From NCBI GenBank assembly GCA_021774785.1, contig JAJFIQ010000016.1:62001-126000 (forward strand): DNA of 64,000 nucleotides, written 5' to 3'. This document shows, piece by piece, positions 1 through 9,436 of this stretch. The stretch's first letter is position 1; each line of letters begins with the position of its first letter. Source of the DNA: Emcibacter sp. Its GTDB lineage: Bacteria > Pseudomonadota > Alphaproteobacteria > Sphingomonadales > Emcibacteraceae. The position numbers and the translations under genes were made by a program. The notes under the pieces were generated by a model. The model saw only the letters and a program-made list of their open reading frames with translations. It had not been told where the DNA came from and ran no database searches.

Positions 1-984
1 TTGTTACTTAATGGTTGGTTTCAGGGTATGGGCTGGCCGCCCAGCGGACGGGTGATGGTTCATTGGTTTTCGCCCAGTGAACGGGGAACCAAAATGGCCC
101 TGTGGAATGTAGCCCATAATGTTGGCGGCGGCCTTGTCGGGCCGATTGCTATTCTGGGTGTGGCGCTTTTTGCGGACTGGCATGCGATTTTATATTTTCA
201 TGGTTTATTTGCCCTAGCGGTGGCGGTCATTATTTTTCTCATGGTGCGGGATACGCCCCAATCACAGGGGCTGCCCAGCATTGAGAAATATCACAATGAT
301 TACCCCAAGGCATTTGACTATAGCACCAACCATGAGACTGAATTTTCAGCAAAAGAAATCTTCTTTAAATATGTTCTGAACAATAAACTTTTATGGATGA
401 TCGCGGTGGCCAATGCCTTTGTTTATTTGGTGCGATACGGGGTTCTTGACTGGGCGCCAACTTATCTCAGTGAAGTGAAAGATTTTTCTTTTGACGACAG
501 CAGTTGGGCCTATGCCATGTATGAATGGGCGGGAATTCCCGGTACACTAATATGTGGCTGGTTATCGGATGCGGCCTTTAAAGGGCACCGGGCACCGGCG
601 GCTATTCTTTTCATGCTGCTGACCATGATCTGTGTGGTTGTTTATTGGCTCAATCCTGCGGGTAATCCCGGCGTGGATATTGCCATGCTGATCGGTATTG
701 GCTTCTTCATCTATGGGCCGGTGATGTTAATCGGGCTTCATGCTCTTGACCTTGCACCCAAGAAAGCCGCCGGAACAGCAGCGGGCTTTACCGGCCTATT
801 CGGTTATGTGGGTGGGGCGATGACGGCAAATATTGTGATCGGCCTTGTGGTTGATAAATGGGGCTGGGATGCGGGTTTTGAAATGATTGTTGCGGCCTGT
901 GTTTTATCTATACTGCTTCTGGCCATGACTTGGAAAGCCGAAAAGAACTCACATGTTGCGCCTGTGCCTGAGGGAGTGGTTTAA
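1..984 (+). CDS. GlpT-like organophosphate:phosphate antiporter, 5' partial
   Basis: C-terminal part (327 residues visible) of a major facilitator of the organophosphate:phosphate antiporter family, an inner-membrane exchanger of glycerol-3-phosphate or hexose phosphates for phosphate. The opening stretch [18 protein letters not shown] followed by [10 protein letters not shown] is nearly the same as E. coli GlpT at about its residue 130, so roughly the first quarter of the gene lies before the window. Several hydrophobic membrane segments follow, and the protein ends in a short charged tail. The TTG at base 1 is only the window edge, not a start codon. The substrate is inferred from similarity; a UhpT/UhpC-type substrate is possible. 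It is followed by about 500 bases without a clear gene, so it probably ends its transcription unit. Confidence 0.88.
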   Translation: MLLNGWFQGMGWPPSGRVMVHWFSPSERGTKMALWNVAHNVGGGLVGPIAILGVALFADWHAILYFHGLFALAVAVIIFLMVRDTPQSQGLPSIEKYHNDYPKAFDYSTNHETEFSAKEIFFKYVLNNKLLWMIAVANAFVYLVRYGVLDWAPTYLSEVKDFSFDDSSWAYAMYEWAGIPGTLICGWLSDAAFKGHRAPAAILFMLLTMICVVVYWLNPAGNPGVDIAMLIGIGFFIYGPVMLIGLHALDLAPKKAAGTAAGFTGLFGYVGGAMTANIVIGLVVDKWGWDAGFEMIVAACVLSILLLAMTWKAEKNSHVAPVPEGVV

Positions 985-1496
985 AATGATGCTGATATTA
1001 GTGGGTGTACAAAAGCTGTGAATGTCGCCCTCTTTTAAATTTAATAGATGTCGCGCATGGGGAACAAATCATGACTTATCTGAACTTTTTCCTAATTTAT
1101 ATTTTTTGGCGACGAAGGCTGACATTAATTATGATCGCCTTGCTTCCTGGAAGTAATTCTAATGAGTAAGGCATTGTCCATATTTACCACGGGTCACAAA
1201 AGGACCTGCTAAAATATTCATAAGATATTACGATATTAGCTGATAAATAATTTAAATCTGTATGAGGTTTCCCTATTCATTGAGCCTGATAAACGTATAT
1301 TTTTTTATCATAATCAAAAGTTTATTTAAGAAACAAATATACCAAAATAATAAATATAATAAAATATTGGTATATTTGTAACATTAATGTTATAACTCTG
1401 TAACTAAAATGAAACATTAAAAATGTCTAACAAACAGGATTTGAGTGCAAAGCTACTAGAAACTAAAAACTATTAATATTTTAAAGGGAAAATATA
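985..1496. other. Intergenic region with TBDR promoter module and a possible 32-codon ORF
   Basis: No conserved gene seen. The left half holds a possible 32-codon reading frame (1071-1169, ATG, with GGGGAA about 8 bases upstream) that would encode a short hydrophobic peptide with a basic centre; nothing supports its expression. The right half is very AT-rich and carries the inverted repeats at 1335-1392 described separately, so it is the regulatory region of the TonB-dependent receptor gene that follows. Confidence 0.5.
1335..1400. promoter_or_regulatory. Repeated promoter module, copy 1 (upstream of TBDR)
   Basis: Holds a perfect 11-bp inverted repeat AAATATACCAA (1335-1345) / TTGGTATATTT (1367-1377) and, directly after it, the 14-bp palindrome TAACATTAATGTTA (1379-1392). 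Almost the same stretch recurs at 6054-6120 before the amidohydrolase gene. Two separate dyads in one conserved block look like binding sites for a shared regulator. The RpiR-family gene at 8389-9279 is the nearest candidate (inference). Confidence 0.6.
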
Positions 1497-3896
1497 ATGT
1501 TAAAGAAAAGAAAAATCTTAAACTACACAGCGTTATCGACGACACTAATTAGTGTCGCGATGCTGGGTAGCGCAGGAAATGCATATGCTGAAGAGGCCGC
1601 GGCTGAAGAAGGCCTGCGCACGCTGGATGAAATAATCGTTACAGCGAGCCGCAGGTCGGAAGGCTTGCAGACTGTAGCGATAACAGTTGAGGCCATGAGT
1701 GGCACAAAGATCAAAGAGATGGGCGTCGACAGTTTTGATGATTATATCTCCTTATTGCCGGGTGTTAGTGGCGATGGTCAGGGGCCGGGCAAAAAAGATA
1801 TTTATATGCGCGGCACAAACTCTGGCCGTACAGCGGTCCGACTTGCCGGTATTGGTGGTGAGCCAGGGGTTGCCGTATATCTCGACGAAGCACCAATCTC
1901 GACCGCAGGACGTAATGTGGACTTATATGCGGTCGACATGTCACGGATCGAAGTATTGAAAGGACCACAGGGTACTTTGTTTGGATCCAGTTCTCAGGCG
2001 GGTACCGTCCGTCTTATTACCAACAAACCGCAAATGAATGAATTTCATGCGGGGGGCATATTGGGCGCATCGACGACACGCAGCGGCGGCGTTAGCACTA
2101 AGCTTGAGGCATATGCCAATATTCCGGCCATAGAAGATAAATTGGCGTTTCGTATAGCTGGTTACAACACAACGGAAGCGGGTTATATTGACAATGTCTT
2201 TGACACGATTTCCCTGCCGGAAGATCATCCGGGATTGGGCGGGGTTATCCCGGACAATATTCAGTCAGCCAATAATGGTGCCTTTACCGAGGATGATTAT
2301 AATGAAGCCACTTACCGGGGTGTAAGATTTAGTGCGCTTTGGCAAGTGAATGACGAATGGGATGTGTTGCTCCAACACACAAACCAGAGACTTGATACAA
2401 AGGGTGAATTTGAATTCAACCCGGCAAAAAGCACGGACGGCGACCTGAATGTATCCACATTTTCACCGAACGAAGCTGATGACAGGATTGACCTGACACA
2501 ATGGACTGTGAATGGCATGGTCGGCGGACTGGAAGTGATCTATAACGGTTCCTATTCGGATCGTACATTTCAGGGCAAGACCGACTATACACAATATATT
2601 ACGTTCGGTCCGAGTTCTGCTTATTATACCTGTAGCCCTGATAAATCTCAATGTTTCAGCCCGGTATCCACTACGCTTGAATATTCTCAAACAACACGAT
2701 TTGTTCAGGAATTGCGGTTTGCCACAGATTCTGAAAAGCGTTTGAGAGCAATTGGCGGCGTTTACTATGATGATAATCAGCTTAACTTCTTAACTGACTT
2801 CTTTTGGGATGGTGCCGTTAATGCCGGTTTTGCAAGAAACTTTGCAATTCCCAATAACTTTACCAATACAGGCGGCGAAGCACGCCCAGCTGGTGTGCTA
2901 TTCTTCAATGATTACCAGTTCGACCGTGAAGAAATATCAGTTTTTGGTGAGATTGCCTATGATATCACCGATAGCCTGACGGCGACTTTTGGTGCGCGTC
3001 GTTATAGCATTGAGATTGCCTTGAATGGGTCTTCGAGCTTTGGGTCGCGTATTCCAGGCACAGGGCCAGGCGCTAACGGCGGTAAAGATGTGGGGGCAGG
3101 TCTTGCGGGAATATCGCCGAAAACACAGACGGATACCATTTTCAAGGCCAACCTGTCTTGGCAGATTAATGATGATGCCATGGTGTATTTCACCTTCTCA
3201 CAAGGGTTCCGTAGTGGTGGCTTTAACCGTGATGTCAACAAGCCCGGTGTTGCCCCATCCTTTGACACTGATGATGTGAATAACTATGAGTTTGGCTGGA
3301 AAACTACTTGGCTGGATAATACTCTGCGTTTCAACGGCGCCATCTACCATGTTGATTTTACTGATCTTCAGCAAGGTGTGCTTGATTTCTCTATCTCAAA
3401 TACCACCTTTTTCTCCAATGTTGGTGATGCCGAAATTGATGGTGGTGAATTCCAGATAGAATGGGCGGCAACGGATAATTTAAATCTTTTCGGCTCATTT
3501 TCTTATATTGATTCGCGGATAACCGATCTTCCTGTGACACTGATCAATATCGCTCCTATCGGCTCTGATCTTCCGCTGTCTCCGACAGCAGAGGGAAATT
3601 TTGGCGCCCGCTATCATCAGGATATTGGTGATTATTCAACGTTTGCTCAGGGTGTCTTCAAGTTTACCGGAGAACGTTTCAGCAGTCTGGTTATCAAAAA
3701 CCGTGAGGTATTGGACAGCTATACCCAGCTTGATCTGTCTGCCGGTATTGGCAAGGATAATTGGCAGGCGACATTCTTCATTGATAATGCCTTTGACACG
3801 CTTGGCCTGTTGAGTTCCGCCAGTGAAGAAAGTGTTTTGAGGTTCGTACCAACACGGCCTCGTACCATTGGTTTCAGACTATCTTTTGATTATTAA
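1497..3896 (+). CDS. TonB-dependent outer-membrane receptor
   Basis: A 799-residue outer-membrane active transporter driven by TonB-ExbBD. A signal peptide (about residues 1-31, ending AYA before EE) is followed by a TonB-box-like LDEIIVTASRR near residue 43, then a plug domain (LLPGVSG, IYMRG, VEVLKGPQGTLFG-type elements) and a beta-barrel that ends in the aromatic residue typical of outer-membrane proteins (RLSFDY). ATG 1497 is preceded by AAAGGGAAAAT, a fair ribosome site. The plug resembles the broad CirA/FecA-like receptors of proteobacterial oligotrophs, so the ligand cannot be read from sequence. The shared promoter module suggests that it feeds the gamma-glutamyl amine pathway downstream. 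A strong terminator follows the gene, separating it from the sulfotransferase. Confidence 0.92.
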   Translation: MLKKRKILNYTALSTTLISVAMLGSAGNAYAEEAAAEEGLRTLDEIIVTASRRSEGLQTVAITVEAMSGTKIKEMGVDSFDDYISLLPGVSGDGQGPGKKDIYMRGTNSGRTAVRLAGIGGEPGVAVYLDEAPISTAGRNVDLYAVDMSRIEVLKGPQGTLFGSSSQAGTVRLITNKPQMNEFHAGGILGASTTRSGGVSTKLEAYANIPAIEDKLAFRIAGYNTTEAGYIDNVFDTISLPEDHPGLGGVIPDNIQSANNGAFTEDDYNEATYRGVRFSALWQVNDEWDVLLQHTNQRLDTKGEFEFNPAKSTDGDLNVSTFSPNEADDRIDLTQWTVNGMVGGLEVIYNGSYSDRTFQGKTDYTQYITFGPSSAYYTCSPDKSQCFSPVSTTLEYSQTTRFVQELRFATDSEKRLRAIGGVYYDDNQLNFLTDFFWDGAVNAGFARNFAIPNNFTNTGGEARPAGVLFFNDYQFDREEISVFGEIAYDITDSLTATFGARRYSIEIALNGSSSFGSRIPGTGPGANGGKDVGAGLAGISPKTQTDTIFKANLSWQINDDAMVYFTFSQGFRSGGFNRDVNKPGVAPSFDTDDVNNYEFGWKTTWLDNTLRFNGAIYHVDFTDLQQGVLDFSISNTTFFSNVGDAEIDGGEFQIEWAATDNLNLFGSFSYIDSRITDLPVTLINIAPIGSDLPLSPTAEGNFGARYHQDIGDYSTFAQGVFKFTGERFSSLVIKNREVLDSYTQLDLSAGIGKDNWQATFFIDNAFDTLGLLSSASEESVLRFVPTRPRTIGFRLSFDY

Positions 3897-3923
3897 GATG
3901 CCTAAACCAGTATAAATATAGTT

Positions 3924-3956
3924 GGGCCGGTGCTTTATCGCACCGGCCCTTCTTCC
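3924..3956 (+). terminator. Rho-independent terminator after TBDR
   Basis: A perfect 10-bp stem GGGCCGGTGC (3924-3933) / GCACCGGCCC (3940-3949) with a six-base loop, followed by a T-rich run (TTCTTCCTT). It lies 28 bases after the receptor stop codon. Confidence 0.85.
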
Positions 3957-4012
3957 TTGTAAGGCCCCATAAGTCATGCTAGGAATATTGTGGACATTAC
4001 AAGGACATCCCG

Positions 4013-6001
4013 TTGACAGAAGAAACCGAAAATTCGCTACTTGATAACGTAATTCAACAGGGGCAAATGCTGATACAGAGGGGGAATTTTTCTGTAGCTT
4101 CTGTCCTTCTTAACGAATTATTATTGGACAATCCGGGTCATATTGAAGGACTCTATTGTCTGGCTGTGTGTCAGCGTAAGCAGATGAAATACCCAGAAGC
4201 ATTGGCTACCATAGAGCAGATGATTGCCAAGGCACCGGACCATGGCCGCGCACATCAGGAGAAGGGCTATATTTATCAGGCTATGGACGAGTCACCTAAA
4301 GCTATAGCGTCCCTTGAAATGGCGGTGGAATTGAACCCGGCCCTGTTTGGAAGTTGGGAGGCATTGATCAAGGAACCGACCTATGCCAAGCGTCAGGAGG
4401 CACAGCAACATCTGGACTGGCTTTCCACTCTGCCGCCTGAATTGGTGTCCGTTGCCAGCCTGATCAATCAGAAGAAATTATATCAGGCAGAACAGTTATG
4501 CCGGCAATTTTTGAAAAGCCACCCTCGCAACACGGAAGCCATGCGTCTGCTGGCGGAGCTGGGGTCCAAATTTCATATTCTAGATGATGCTGAATTTTTA
4601 TTGGCAAGTTGCCTTGAGTTTGATCCCGATTTTAGACGTGCGCGACTGGACTATGTTAATATTCTGCAAAAGAGGCAAAAATTTCATAAGGCTTTGGAAC
4701 AGGCGCAGATATTGCTGAAAACTGACCCCGATAATGTATATTTTCAAAGTAGTCTTGGTAATGCGCAACAGGCCGTCGGTGATTTTGAGGGGGCAATCAG
4801 CACTTTTAAGCGTATCCTGAAAAGCACGCCAGATAATCATCAAATTCATCTGATTCACGGGCATGCCCTAAAAACTATGGGGCGGGTTGATGATGCCGTT
4901 GCCTCTTATCAGGGCAGTTATGGTGTCAAACCTGATTATGGGGATGCCTTTTGGTCATTGGCAAATTTAAAAACCTACCGCTTTTCAGCCGAAGAACGTC
5001 AACAGATGCGCGACCAGGAAGCGAGCGCAGCCACATCTCTGGATGATAGAGTACATCTGTGTTTTGCGCTGGGTAAAGATCTTGAGGACAGCGAATGTTT
5101 CGAGGAGGCCTTTTCTTATTATGCCCGTGGGAACGCTCTGAGAAATGATCAGGATAGGTTTGACAGAAAATCAATAGACGTCGGGCTTGATACGCAAAAG
5201 AGCCAATTTGATGCGGCATTCTTCAAAAGCCGTGAAGGGGTGGGATGTGCGGCGCCGGATCCTATATTCATTGTCGGTCTTCCAAGGGCGGGGTCAACAC
5301 TTTTGGAACAAATTCTCTCATCGCACTCACAGGTGGACGGCACGATGGAGCTTTCCAATATTATTGGGCTGTCCCATCAGCTAAATGGTCGAAAATTGGA
5401 TCAAGATAATCCCCTCTATCCGGGAAATTTGAAAGAAATACCATCCGAAGTTCTGACAAAGATGGGTGAAAATTATATTGAAGACACGAGATACCATCGT
5501 CAGGGTGCCGCCTTTTTTATCGACAAGATGCCCAATAATTTCCGCCATATTGCCCTTATCCAATTGATCCTGCCTAATGCGAAGATCATTGACGCCAGAC
5601 GCCATCCTCTCTCCTGTTGTTTTAGCGGATTTAAACAGCTGTTTGGTGAGGGGCAGCAATTCTCTTACGCTCTTGATGATATTGGTCATTATTACCACAG
5701 CTATGTGGAGGTCATGGATCATTGGGACAGGGAATTGCCTGGGCGGATTTTACGGGTGCAATATGAGGATGTGATTGGGGATCTGGAGACGCAGGTGCGG
5801 CGCATTCTGGATTATTGTGGCCTGCCTTTTGAGCAGGCCTGTCTTGACTTTCACAAATCCAAACGCGCTGTACGCACGCCAAGTTCCGAGCAGGTTCGCC
5901 AACCCATATATAAATCGGGAATGGATCAATGGGAAAATTTTGAGTCCTTCCTTGACCCCCTCAAGAAAGCCCTCGGGCCGGCATTGACAAATTATAGATA
6001 A
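4013..6001 (+). CDS. TPR-repeat sulfotransferase family protein
   Basis: A 662-residue protein with an N-terminal run of tetratricopeptide repeats (about residues 10-340) and a C-terminal PAPS-dependent sulfotransferase domain. The 5'-phosphosulfate loop is seen as GLPRAGSTLLEQIL near residue 420 and the 3'-phosphate motif as RRHPLSCCFS near residue 530. The chosen start is TTG 4013, with AAGGA at 4001-4005 seven bases upstream; no ATG fits as well. There is no signal peptide, so it is probably cytoplasmic. The family would move sulfate from PAPS to an acceptor, but acceptors of bacterial TPR-sulfotransferases are mostly unknown. Genes of this type often stand beside TonB-dependent receptors, as here, though the terminator in between makes a separate transcript likely. 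No PAPS synthesis genes are seen in the window. Confidence 0.85.
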   Translation: MTEETENSLLDNVIQQGQMLIQRGNFSVASVLLNELLLDNPGHIEGLYCLAVCQRKQMKYPEALATIEQMIAKAPDHGRAHQEKGYIYQAMDESPKAIASLEMAVELNPALFGSWEALIKEPTYAKRQEAQQHLDWLSTLPPELVSVASLINQKKLYQAEQLCRQFLKSHPRNTEAMRLLAELGSKFHILDDAEFLLASCLEFDPDFRRARLDYVNILQKRQKFHKALEQAQILLKTDPDNVYFQSSLGNAQQAVGDFEGAISTFKRILKSTPDNHQIHLIHGHALKTMGRVDDAVASYQGSYGVKPDYGDAFWSLANLKTYRFSAEERQQMRDQEASAATSLDDRVHLCFALGKDLEDSECFEEAFSYYARGNALRNDQDRFDRKSIDVGLDTQKSQFDAAFFKSREGVGCAAPDPIFIVGLPRAGSTLLEQILSSHSQVDGTMELSNIIGLSHQLNGRKLDQDNPLYPGNLKEIPSEVLTKMGENYIEDTRYHRQGAAFFIDKMPNNFRHIALIQLILPNAKIIDARRHPLSCCFSGFKQLFGEGQQFSYALDDIGHYYHSYVEVMDHWDRELPGRILRVQYEDVIGDLETQVRRILDYCGLPFEQACLDFHKSKRAVRTPSSEQVRQPIYKSGMDQWENFESFLDPLKKALGPALTNYR

Positions 6002-6053
6002 AATAAGTGATGTTGCGAAAGAAGCTTGTATCGTGTGACTATGATTTAGAATT

Positions 6054-6120
6054 AAATATACCAAAATAATAAATATAATAATATATTGTTTTATTTATTA
6101 CATTAATGTTATTATAATTT
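6054..6120. promoter_or_regulatory. Repeated promoter module, copy 2 (upstream of amidohydrolase)
   Basis: Matches 1335-1400 almost base for base over its first half, then again at TTACATTAATGTTA (6098-6111), the counterpart of the 14-bp palindrome in copy 1. The second arm of the ATATACC dyad has decayed here (TTGTTTTATTT in place of TTGGTATATTT). The block ends about 35 bases before the amidohydrolase start codon. Confidence 0.6.
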
Positions 6121-6154
6121 CTAAATAAAATACGAAACGGAAATAAAAATAAAA

Positions 6155-6925
6155 ATGTTATTGCAACCATTGACTGACCCTCACCCTTCTGTCGTAGAAA
6201 GATGTGAGGGCAATTCACCATTCGTATTTGTTTGTGAGCATGCTGGGTTGGATGTGCCACAGGCTTTGGGGGATTTAGGTCTTAAGCGTTACGACTGGAA
6301 ACAGCATATAGCCAGTGATTTAGGCGCCAAACAATTAGCACGCCTAATCGCACAGCAATTAAACTCTACGCTTATTTTTCAGCAATATAGCCGATTGGTT
6401 ATTGATTGTAATCGGGCCTATACTGCTGACAGTCTTATTCCGGAATTTAGCCATGGGACAGAAATTCCGGGAAACAGGGGTCTTGGTCAGCAAGAAAGAA
6501 TAGCCCGCATTGATGAAATTCATGCGCCGTTTCACAAAAAAATTAAACAAGAACTGGAGGTAAGGCAGGTTCAGAATATACCGACTATTTTAGTGTCAAT
6601 TCACAGTTTTACCCCTAATCTAGGTGATGAAGAACGACCATGGCAGGTGGGCGTTCAATATGCGAAAAATAAAGAATTCGCAAATATTGTTATGGGCTTG
6701 TTACGGGAGGATTTAACACTTTGTGTCGGTGATAACCAGCCATGGCCTGTCAATGAAATGGATGATTATACTATTCCCGTGCACGGCGACGGACGGAATA
6801 TTCCCTATGTTATGATTGAAGTTCGTCAGGATTTGATTGTGAAAAAGGCCGCGCAAATCGATTGGGCCAAAAGACTGTCAGCTATTTTCGAGAGAGCGGG
6901 CAGGGAATATTATTCACAGACTTGA
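6155..6925 (+). CDS. N-formylglutamate amidohydrolase family protein
   Basis: A 256-residue cytoplasmic zinc-type amidohydrolase of the N-formylglutamate amidohydrolase family (HutG type 2), which cleaves an N-acyl or amide bond to release glutamate. Visible family marks are CEHAGLDVP near residue 29, DCNRAY near residue 88, the HGTEIPGNRGL stretch, SIHSFTP near residue 151 and the C-terminal YVMIEVRQDLI. ATG 6155 follows an A-rich leader without a strong ribosome site. No histidine-degradation genes are near. Instead a glutamine-synthetase-like gene follows after 83 bases, so the likely job is to hydrolyse a gamma-glutamyl amide made by that pathway (inference). The start of the probable catabolic unit coincides with the repeated promoter module. 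Confidence 0.85.
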   Translation: MLLQPLTDPHPSVVERCEGNSPFVFVCEHAGLDVPQALGDLGLKRYDWKQHIASDLGAKQLARLIAQQLNSTLIFQQYSRLVIDCNRAYTADSLIPEFSHGTEIPGNRGLGQQERIARIDEIHAPFHKKIKQELEVRQVQNIPTILVSIHSFTPNLGDEERPWQVGVQYAKNKEFANIVMGLLREDLTLCVGDNQPWPVNEMDDYTIPVHGDGRNIPYVMIEVRQDLIVKKAAQIDWAKRLSAIFERAGREYYSQT

Positions 6926-7008
6926 GCCTGTTTTATCAATTTGCCGTTAAAATTAATTTTAACATGCTTATAATAGATATTATTTTTTAACAAAAAGGAA
7001 GAGCGCTC

Positions 7009-8376
7009 ATGCAGGTTAGGGAGGTTCGAACCGCAGACGATGCGAAAAAGATTGTTATTGAACGGGACATCAAGACAATCAAAATCGCCGTAACGGATGT
7101 TGATGGCATTTTGCGCGGCAAGTATATTTCGCGGGATAAATTTCTATCTTGTCTGGATGGGTCACTGGGTTTCTGTGATGTTGTTCTGGGTTGGGATTCA
7201 AACGATACTCTTTATGAGAATAGTACTTTTACAGGCTGGCATACAGCCTACCCGGATGCAGAGATCAGATTGATTTATGATAGTTGTCGTGAGGCAGCTT
7301 TTGAAGATAATGTCTTGTTTTTTCTGGCTGAATTTGTTGGGCGTGCCGCAACAATATGCCCACGAAACACCCTTGGACGTGTGCTGGCTAAGGCAAAAAA
7401 TATGGGCTATGATGTGACATCGGCCTACGAATTTGAATTTTTTGTTTTTGATGAAACGCCAGATACCATACGGGAAAAAAATTATCAAAATTTAAAAAAC
7501 CTTACCCCCGGAAATTTTGGATATTCCGTTCTCAGGTCCTCCGTATATAACGAATTATATCATGAAATGATGAGCCTGTGTCAGGATATGGATATGGAGA
7601 TTGAAGGGCTGCATACGGAAACCGGCCCGGGCGTTCTTGAGGCCGCGCTCAGATATGATAGGGCGATCCATTCAGCAGATAAGGCAACCTTGTTTAAGAC
7701 ATTCATAAAAATCCTGGCGCAGCGGCGTGATTTAATGGCCACCTTTATGGCAAAATGGTCTGTGGATTATCCCGGCCAATCCGGCCATATGCATATCTCA
7801 CTTCAGAATGAGAATGGCGGCGGCGTTTTTTATGATGCCACAAAGCCTGATAATATATCTGATGAGATGCGCTGGTTTATAGGCGGGCAGCAAAAGCTCA
7901 TGCCCGAATTGCTTTCCATGGTTGCTTGTACGGTTAATTCCTTCGCCCGGCTTGTTCCGGGTCAATGGGCGCCGACTGATGCCACATGGGGGGTAGAAAA
8001 TCGCACCTGCGCGCTGAGAACTATTGGCGGTGGCGAACATTCTACCCGGGTGGAGTATCGTATTTCAGCATCGGATATTAATCCTTATATAGCGGGTGCC
8101 GCCGCGATTGGCAGCGGTCTGTGGGGCATTGAAAATAAAATAGAACCAACAGCACCGATCTCCGGCAATGCCTATGATCACGCGATGCCAGCGGAATTCA
8201 CACTGCCAGCCACTTTGGGGTCTGCTGCGGGCCGTTTACGGACTTCAGCGGCGGCCAAGGAGTTATTTGGTGATGAATTTGTGGATCACTATGCCCGTAC
8301 CCGTGACTGGGAGGAGCTTGAGGCCCGAAAGGCAGTTACCGATTGGCAGCTCAAACGTTATTTTGAGATCATCTAA
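7009..8376 (+). CDS. Glutamine-synthetase-like gamma-glutamyl-amine ligase
   Basis: A 455-residue member of the glutamine synthetase superfamily, of the PuuA/IpuC/GlnA4-like branch that joins glutamate to an amine at the cost of ATP. The N-terminal beta-grasp domain has TDVDGILRGKYI near residue 28. Catalytic-domain marks are YEFEFFVF (metal glutamates, about residue 140), GPGVLEAAL near 205, SGHMHISL near 258, GQWAPTDATWGVENR near 322 and YRISASDINPYIAGAA near 350. It is slightly shorter than true GlnA and has no adenylylation-site tail that I can recognise. A ribosome site (AAAAGGAAGAG) lies just before ATG 7009. Neighbours (permease, alcohol and aldehyde dehydrogenases, glutamyl-amide hydrolase) point to amine catabolism, with ethanolamine the best guess from the permease type. 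Confidence 0.85.
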   Translation: MQVREVRTADDAKKIVIERDIKTIKIAVTDVDGILRGKYISRDKFLSCLDGSLGFCDVVLGWDSNDTLYENSTFTGWHTAYPDAEIRLIYDSCREAAFEDNVLFFLAEFVGRAATICPRNTLGRVLAKAKNMGYDVTSAYEFEFFVFDETPDTIREKNYQNLKNLTPGNFGYSVLRSSVYNELYHEMMSLCQDMDMEIEGLHTETGPGVLEAALRYDRAIHSADKATLFKTFIKILAQRRDLMATFMAKWSVDYPGQSGHMHISLQNENGGGVFYDATKPDNISDEMRWFIGGQQKLMPELLSMVACTVNSFARLVPGQWAPTDATWGVENRTCALRTIGGGEHSTRVEYRISASDINPYIAGAAAIGSGLWGIENKIEPTAPISGNAYDHAMPAEFTLPATLGSAAGRLRTSAAAKELFGDEFVDHYARTRDWEELEARKAVTDWQLKRYFEII

Positions 8377-8388
8377 AGCATATAGCCT

Positions 8389-9279
8389 TCACGGAACTTC
8401 TTTGCCGATGAGATCACTATGCAATGGCTGACGTAATGCTTCAAGTTTCTTGATTCGGGCATTAATTGATTTGTGATTGCGTTCGTTTAATTTTGCAACA
8501 ATACATTCTAATAATACAAGGGTAGAAACCGCAGAATCCCATTGCGAAGGAACCGCCGTGGGCATGGGGAATATATGGTCAGCAATTGTTGCAATCGGTG
8601 AAAGCCATTGATCAGTGAATAGAATGATATGCGACCCTCTTTTTTTTGCTTGCTCACAGAAGAGAAGAACATCCCTTTGATATCGTCTTACGTCAAAAAC
8701 AATGATAATATCCTTAACCCCCAAATCGTAAATTACCTCCGGCCAGGTTTCCCGTTGTTGGGGTACGATGTGAACATGGGGTCTTATGATATGCAGGTGA
8801 AAATAAAAATATCGTGCAAGACTATCTGTAAAACGTCCGCCAAGGAGGAAAACGGGTCTGTTTTCATTTGCGATAAGGGATATTACCGCATTGAATTCAT
8901 TGCTGTTTACCGACATATTAGCCAGCCCAATATTTTGGAGGCATGCTTCAGCATAGGGGACGAACGGGGCATCCGTATTGGGCGATGTTTCTGATTTATT
9001 CACACGGTCCAGCGGTGCTTCAAACCCTAATTGAAGTTCTTTGCGCAGCATTGTCTGAAAATTACCGTAACTTTTGAATCCAAGCTTTTTTATGGTACGC
9101 AAGACTGTTGGCCCGCTAACGTTGGCTATTTCGGCTAGGGCAGCTATTGTGCAAAGTCCGGCCGTTGGATATTGATTGAGAAGGGTGCGCGCAACAATAC
9201 GTTCTTTTGATGTAAGTTGATCAAGATTCGACCGAATTAGGATGCCCATGTTACTAGATTGATTACTATTATCGGCCAT
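8389..9279 (-). CDS. MurR/RpiR family transcriptional regulator
   Basis: A 296-residue regulator with an N-terminal RpiR helix-turn-helix (about residues 15-85; LTSKERIVARTLL, then TIAALAEIANVSGPTVLRTI) and a C-terminal SIS fold (about residues 125-255; FLLGGRFTDSLARY, DIIIVFDVRRY, IILFTD). SIS domains usually bind phosphosugars, but many RpiR regulators of amino-acid and amine genes also carry them. It faces away from the permease gene and shares a 170-base region with it, and its 3' end abuts the glutamine-synthetase-like gene end to end. The likely targets are this catabolic cluster and the receptor at 1497 (inference from position and from dyads in the promoters). Confidence 0.88.
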   Translation of the reverse strand: MADNSNQSSNMGILIRSNLDQLTSKERIVARTLLNQYPTAGLCTIAALAEIANVSGPTVLRTIKKLGFKSYGNFQTMLRKELQLGFEAPLDRVNKSETSPNTDAPFVPYAEACLQNIGLANMSVNSNEFNAVISLIANENRPVFLLGGRFTDSLARYFYFHLHIIRPHVHIVPQQRETWPEVIYDLGVKDIIIVFDVRRYQRDVLLFCEQAKKRGSHIILFTDQWLSPIATIADHIFPMPTAVPSQWDSAVSTLVLLECIVAKLNERNHKSINARIKKLEALRQPLHSDLIGKEVP

Positions 9280-9418
9280 TTTTAACCATTATCATTGGAT
9301 ATTTTACATCATATAATTTTTTATTCTTCTTTAATCGAACATTTTAAACTAAATTACGCCAACATACAAACTAAGAAAAATGTAATAATATTTGCTTAAT
9401 TATTGATAAAGCTATTTT

Positions 9419-9436
9419 TTTGTAATATAAATTACA
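9419..9436. promoter_or_regulatory. Candidate operator of the RpiR regulator
   Basis: An 18-bp dyad with arms TTGTAAT / ATTACAA around ATAA lies just before the permease gene. Its half-site resembles TTGTAACAT at 1376-1384 within copy 1 of the repeated promoter module, so the same protein could read both. The assignment is inference. Confidence 0.4.

Noticed and set aside
1-3. TTG at base 1 as a start codon of the transporter
   Set aside because: The first visible residues match the interior of GlpT, so the gene is cut by the window edge.
6054-6120. Repeated AT-rich block as part of an insertion sequence or CRISPR
   Set aside because: Only two copies, at promoter positions, with no transposase, target duplication or spacer pattern near either.
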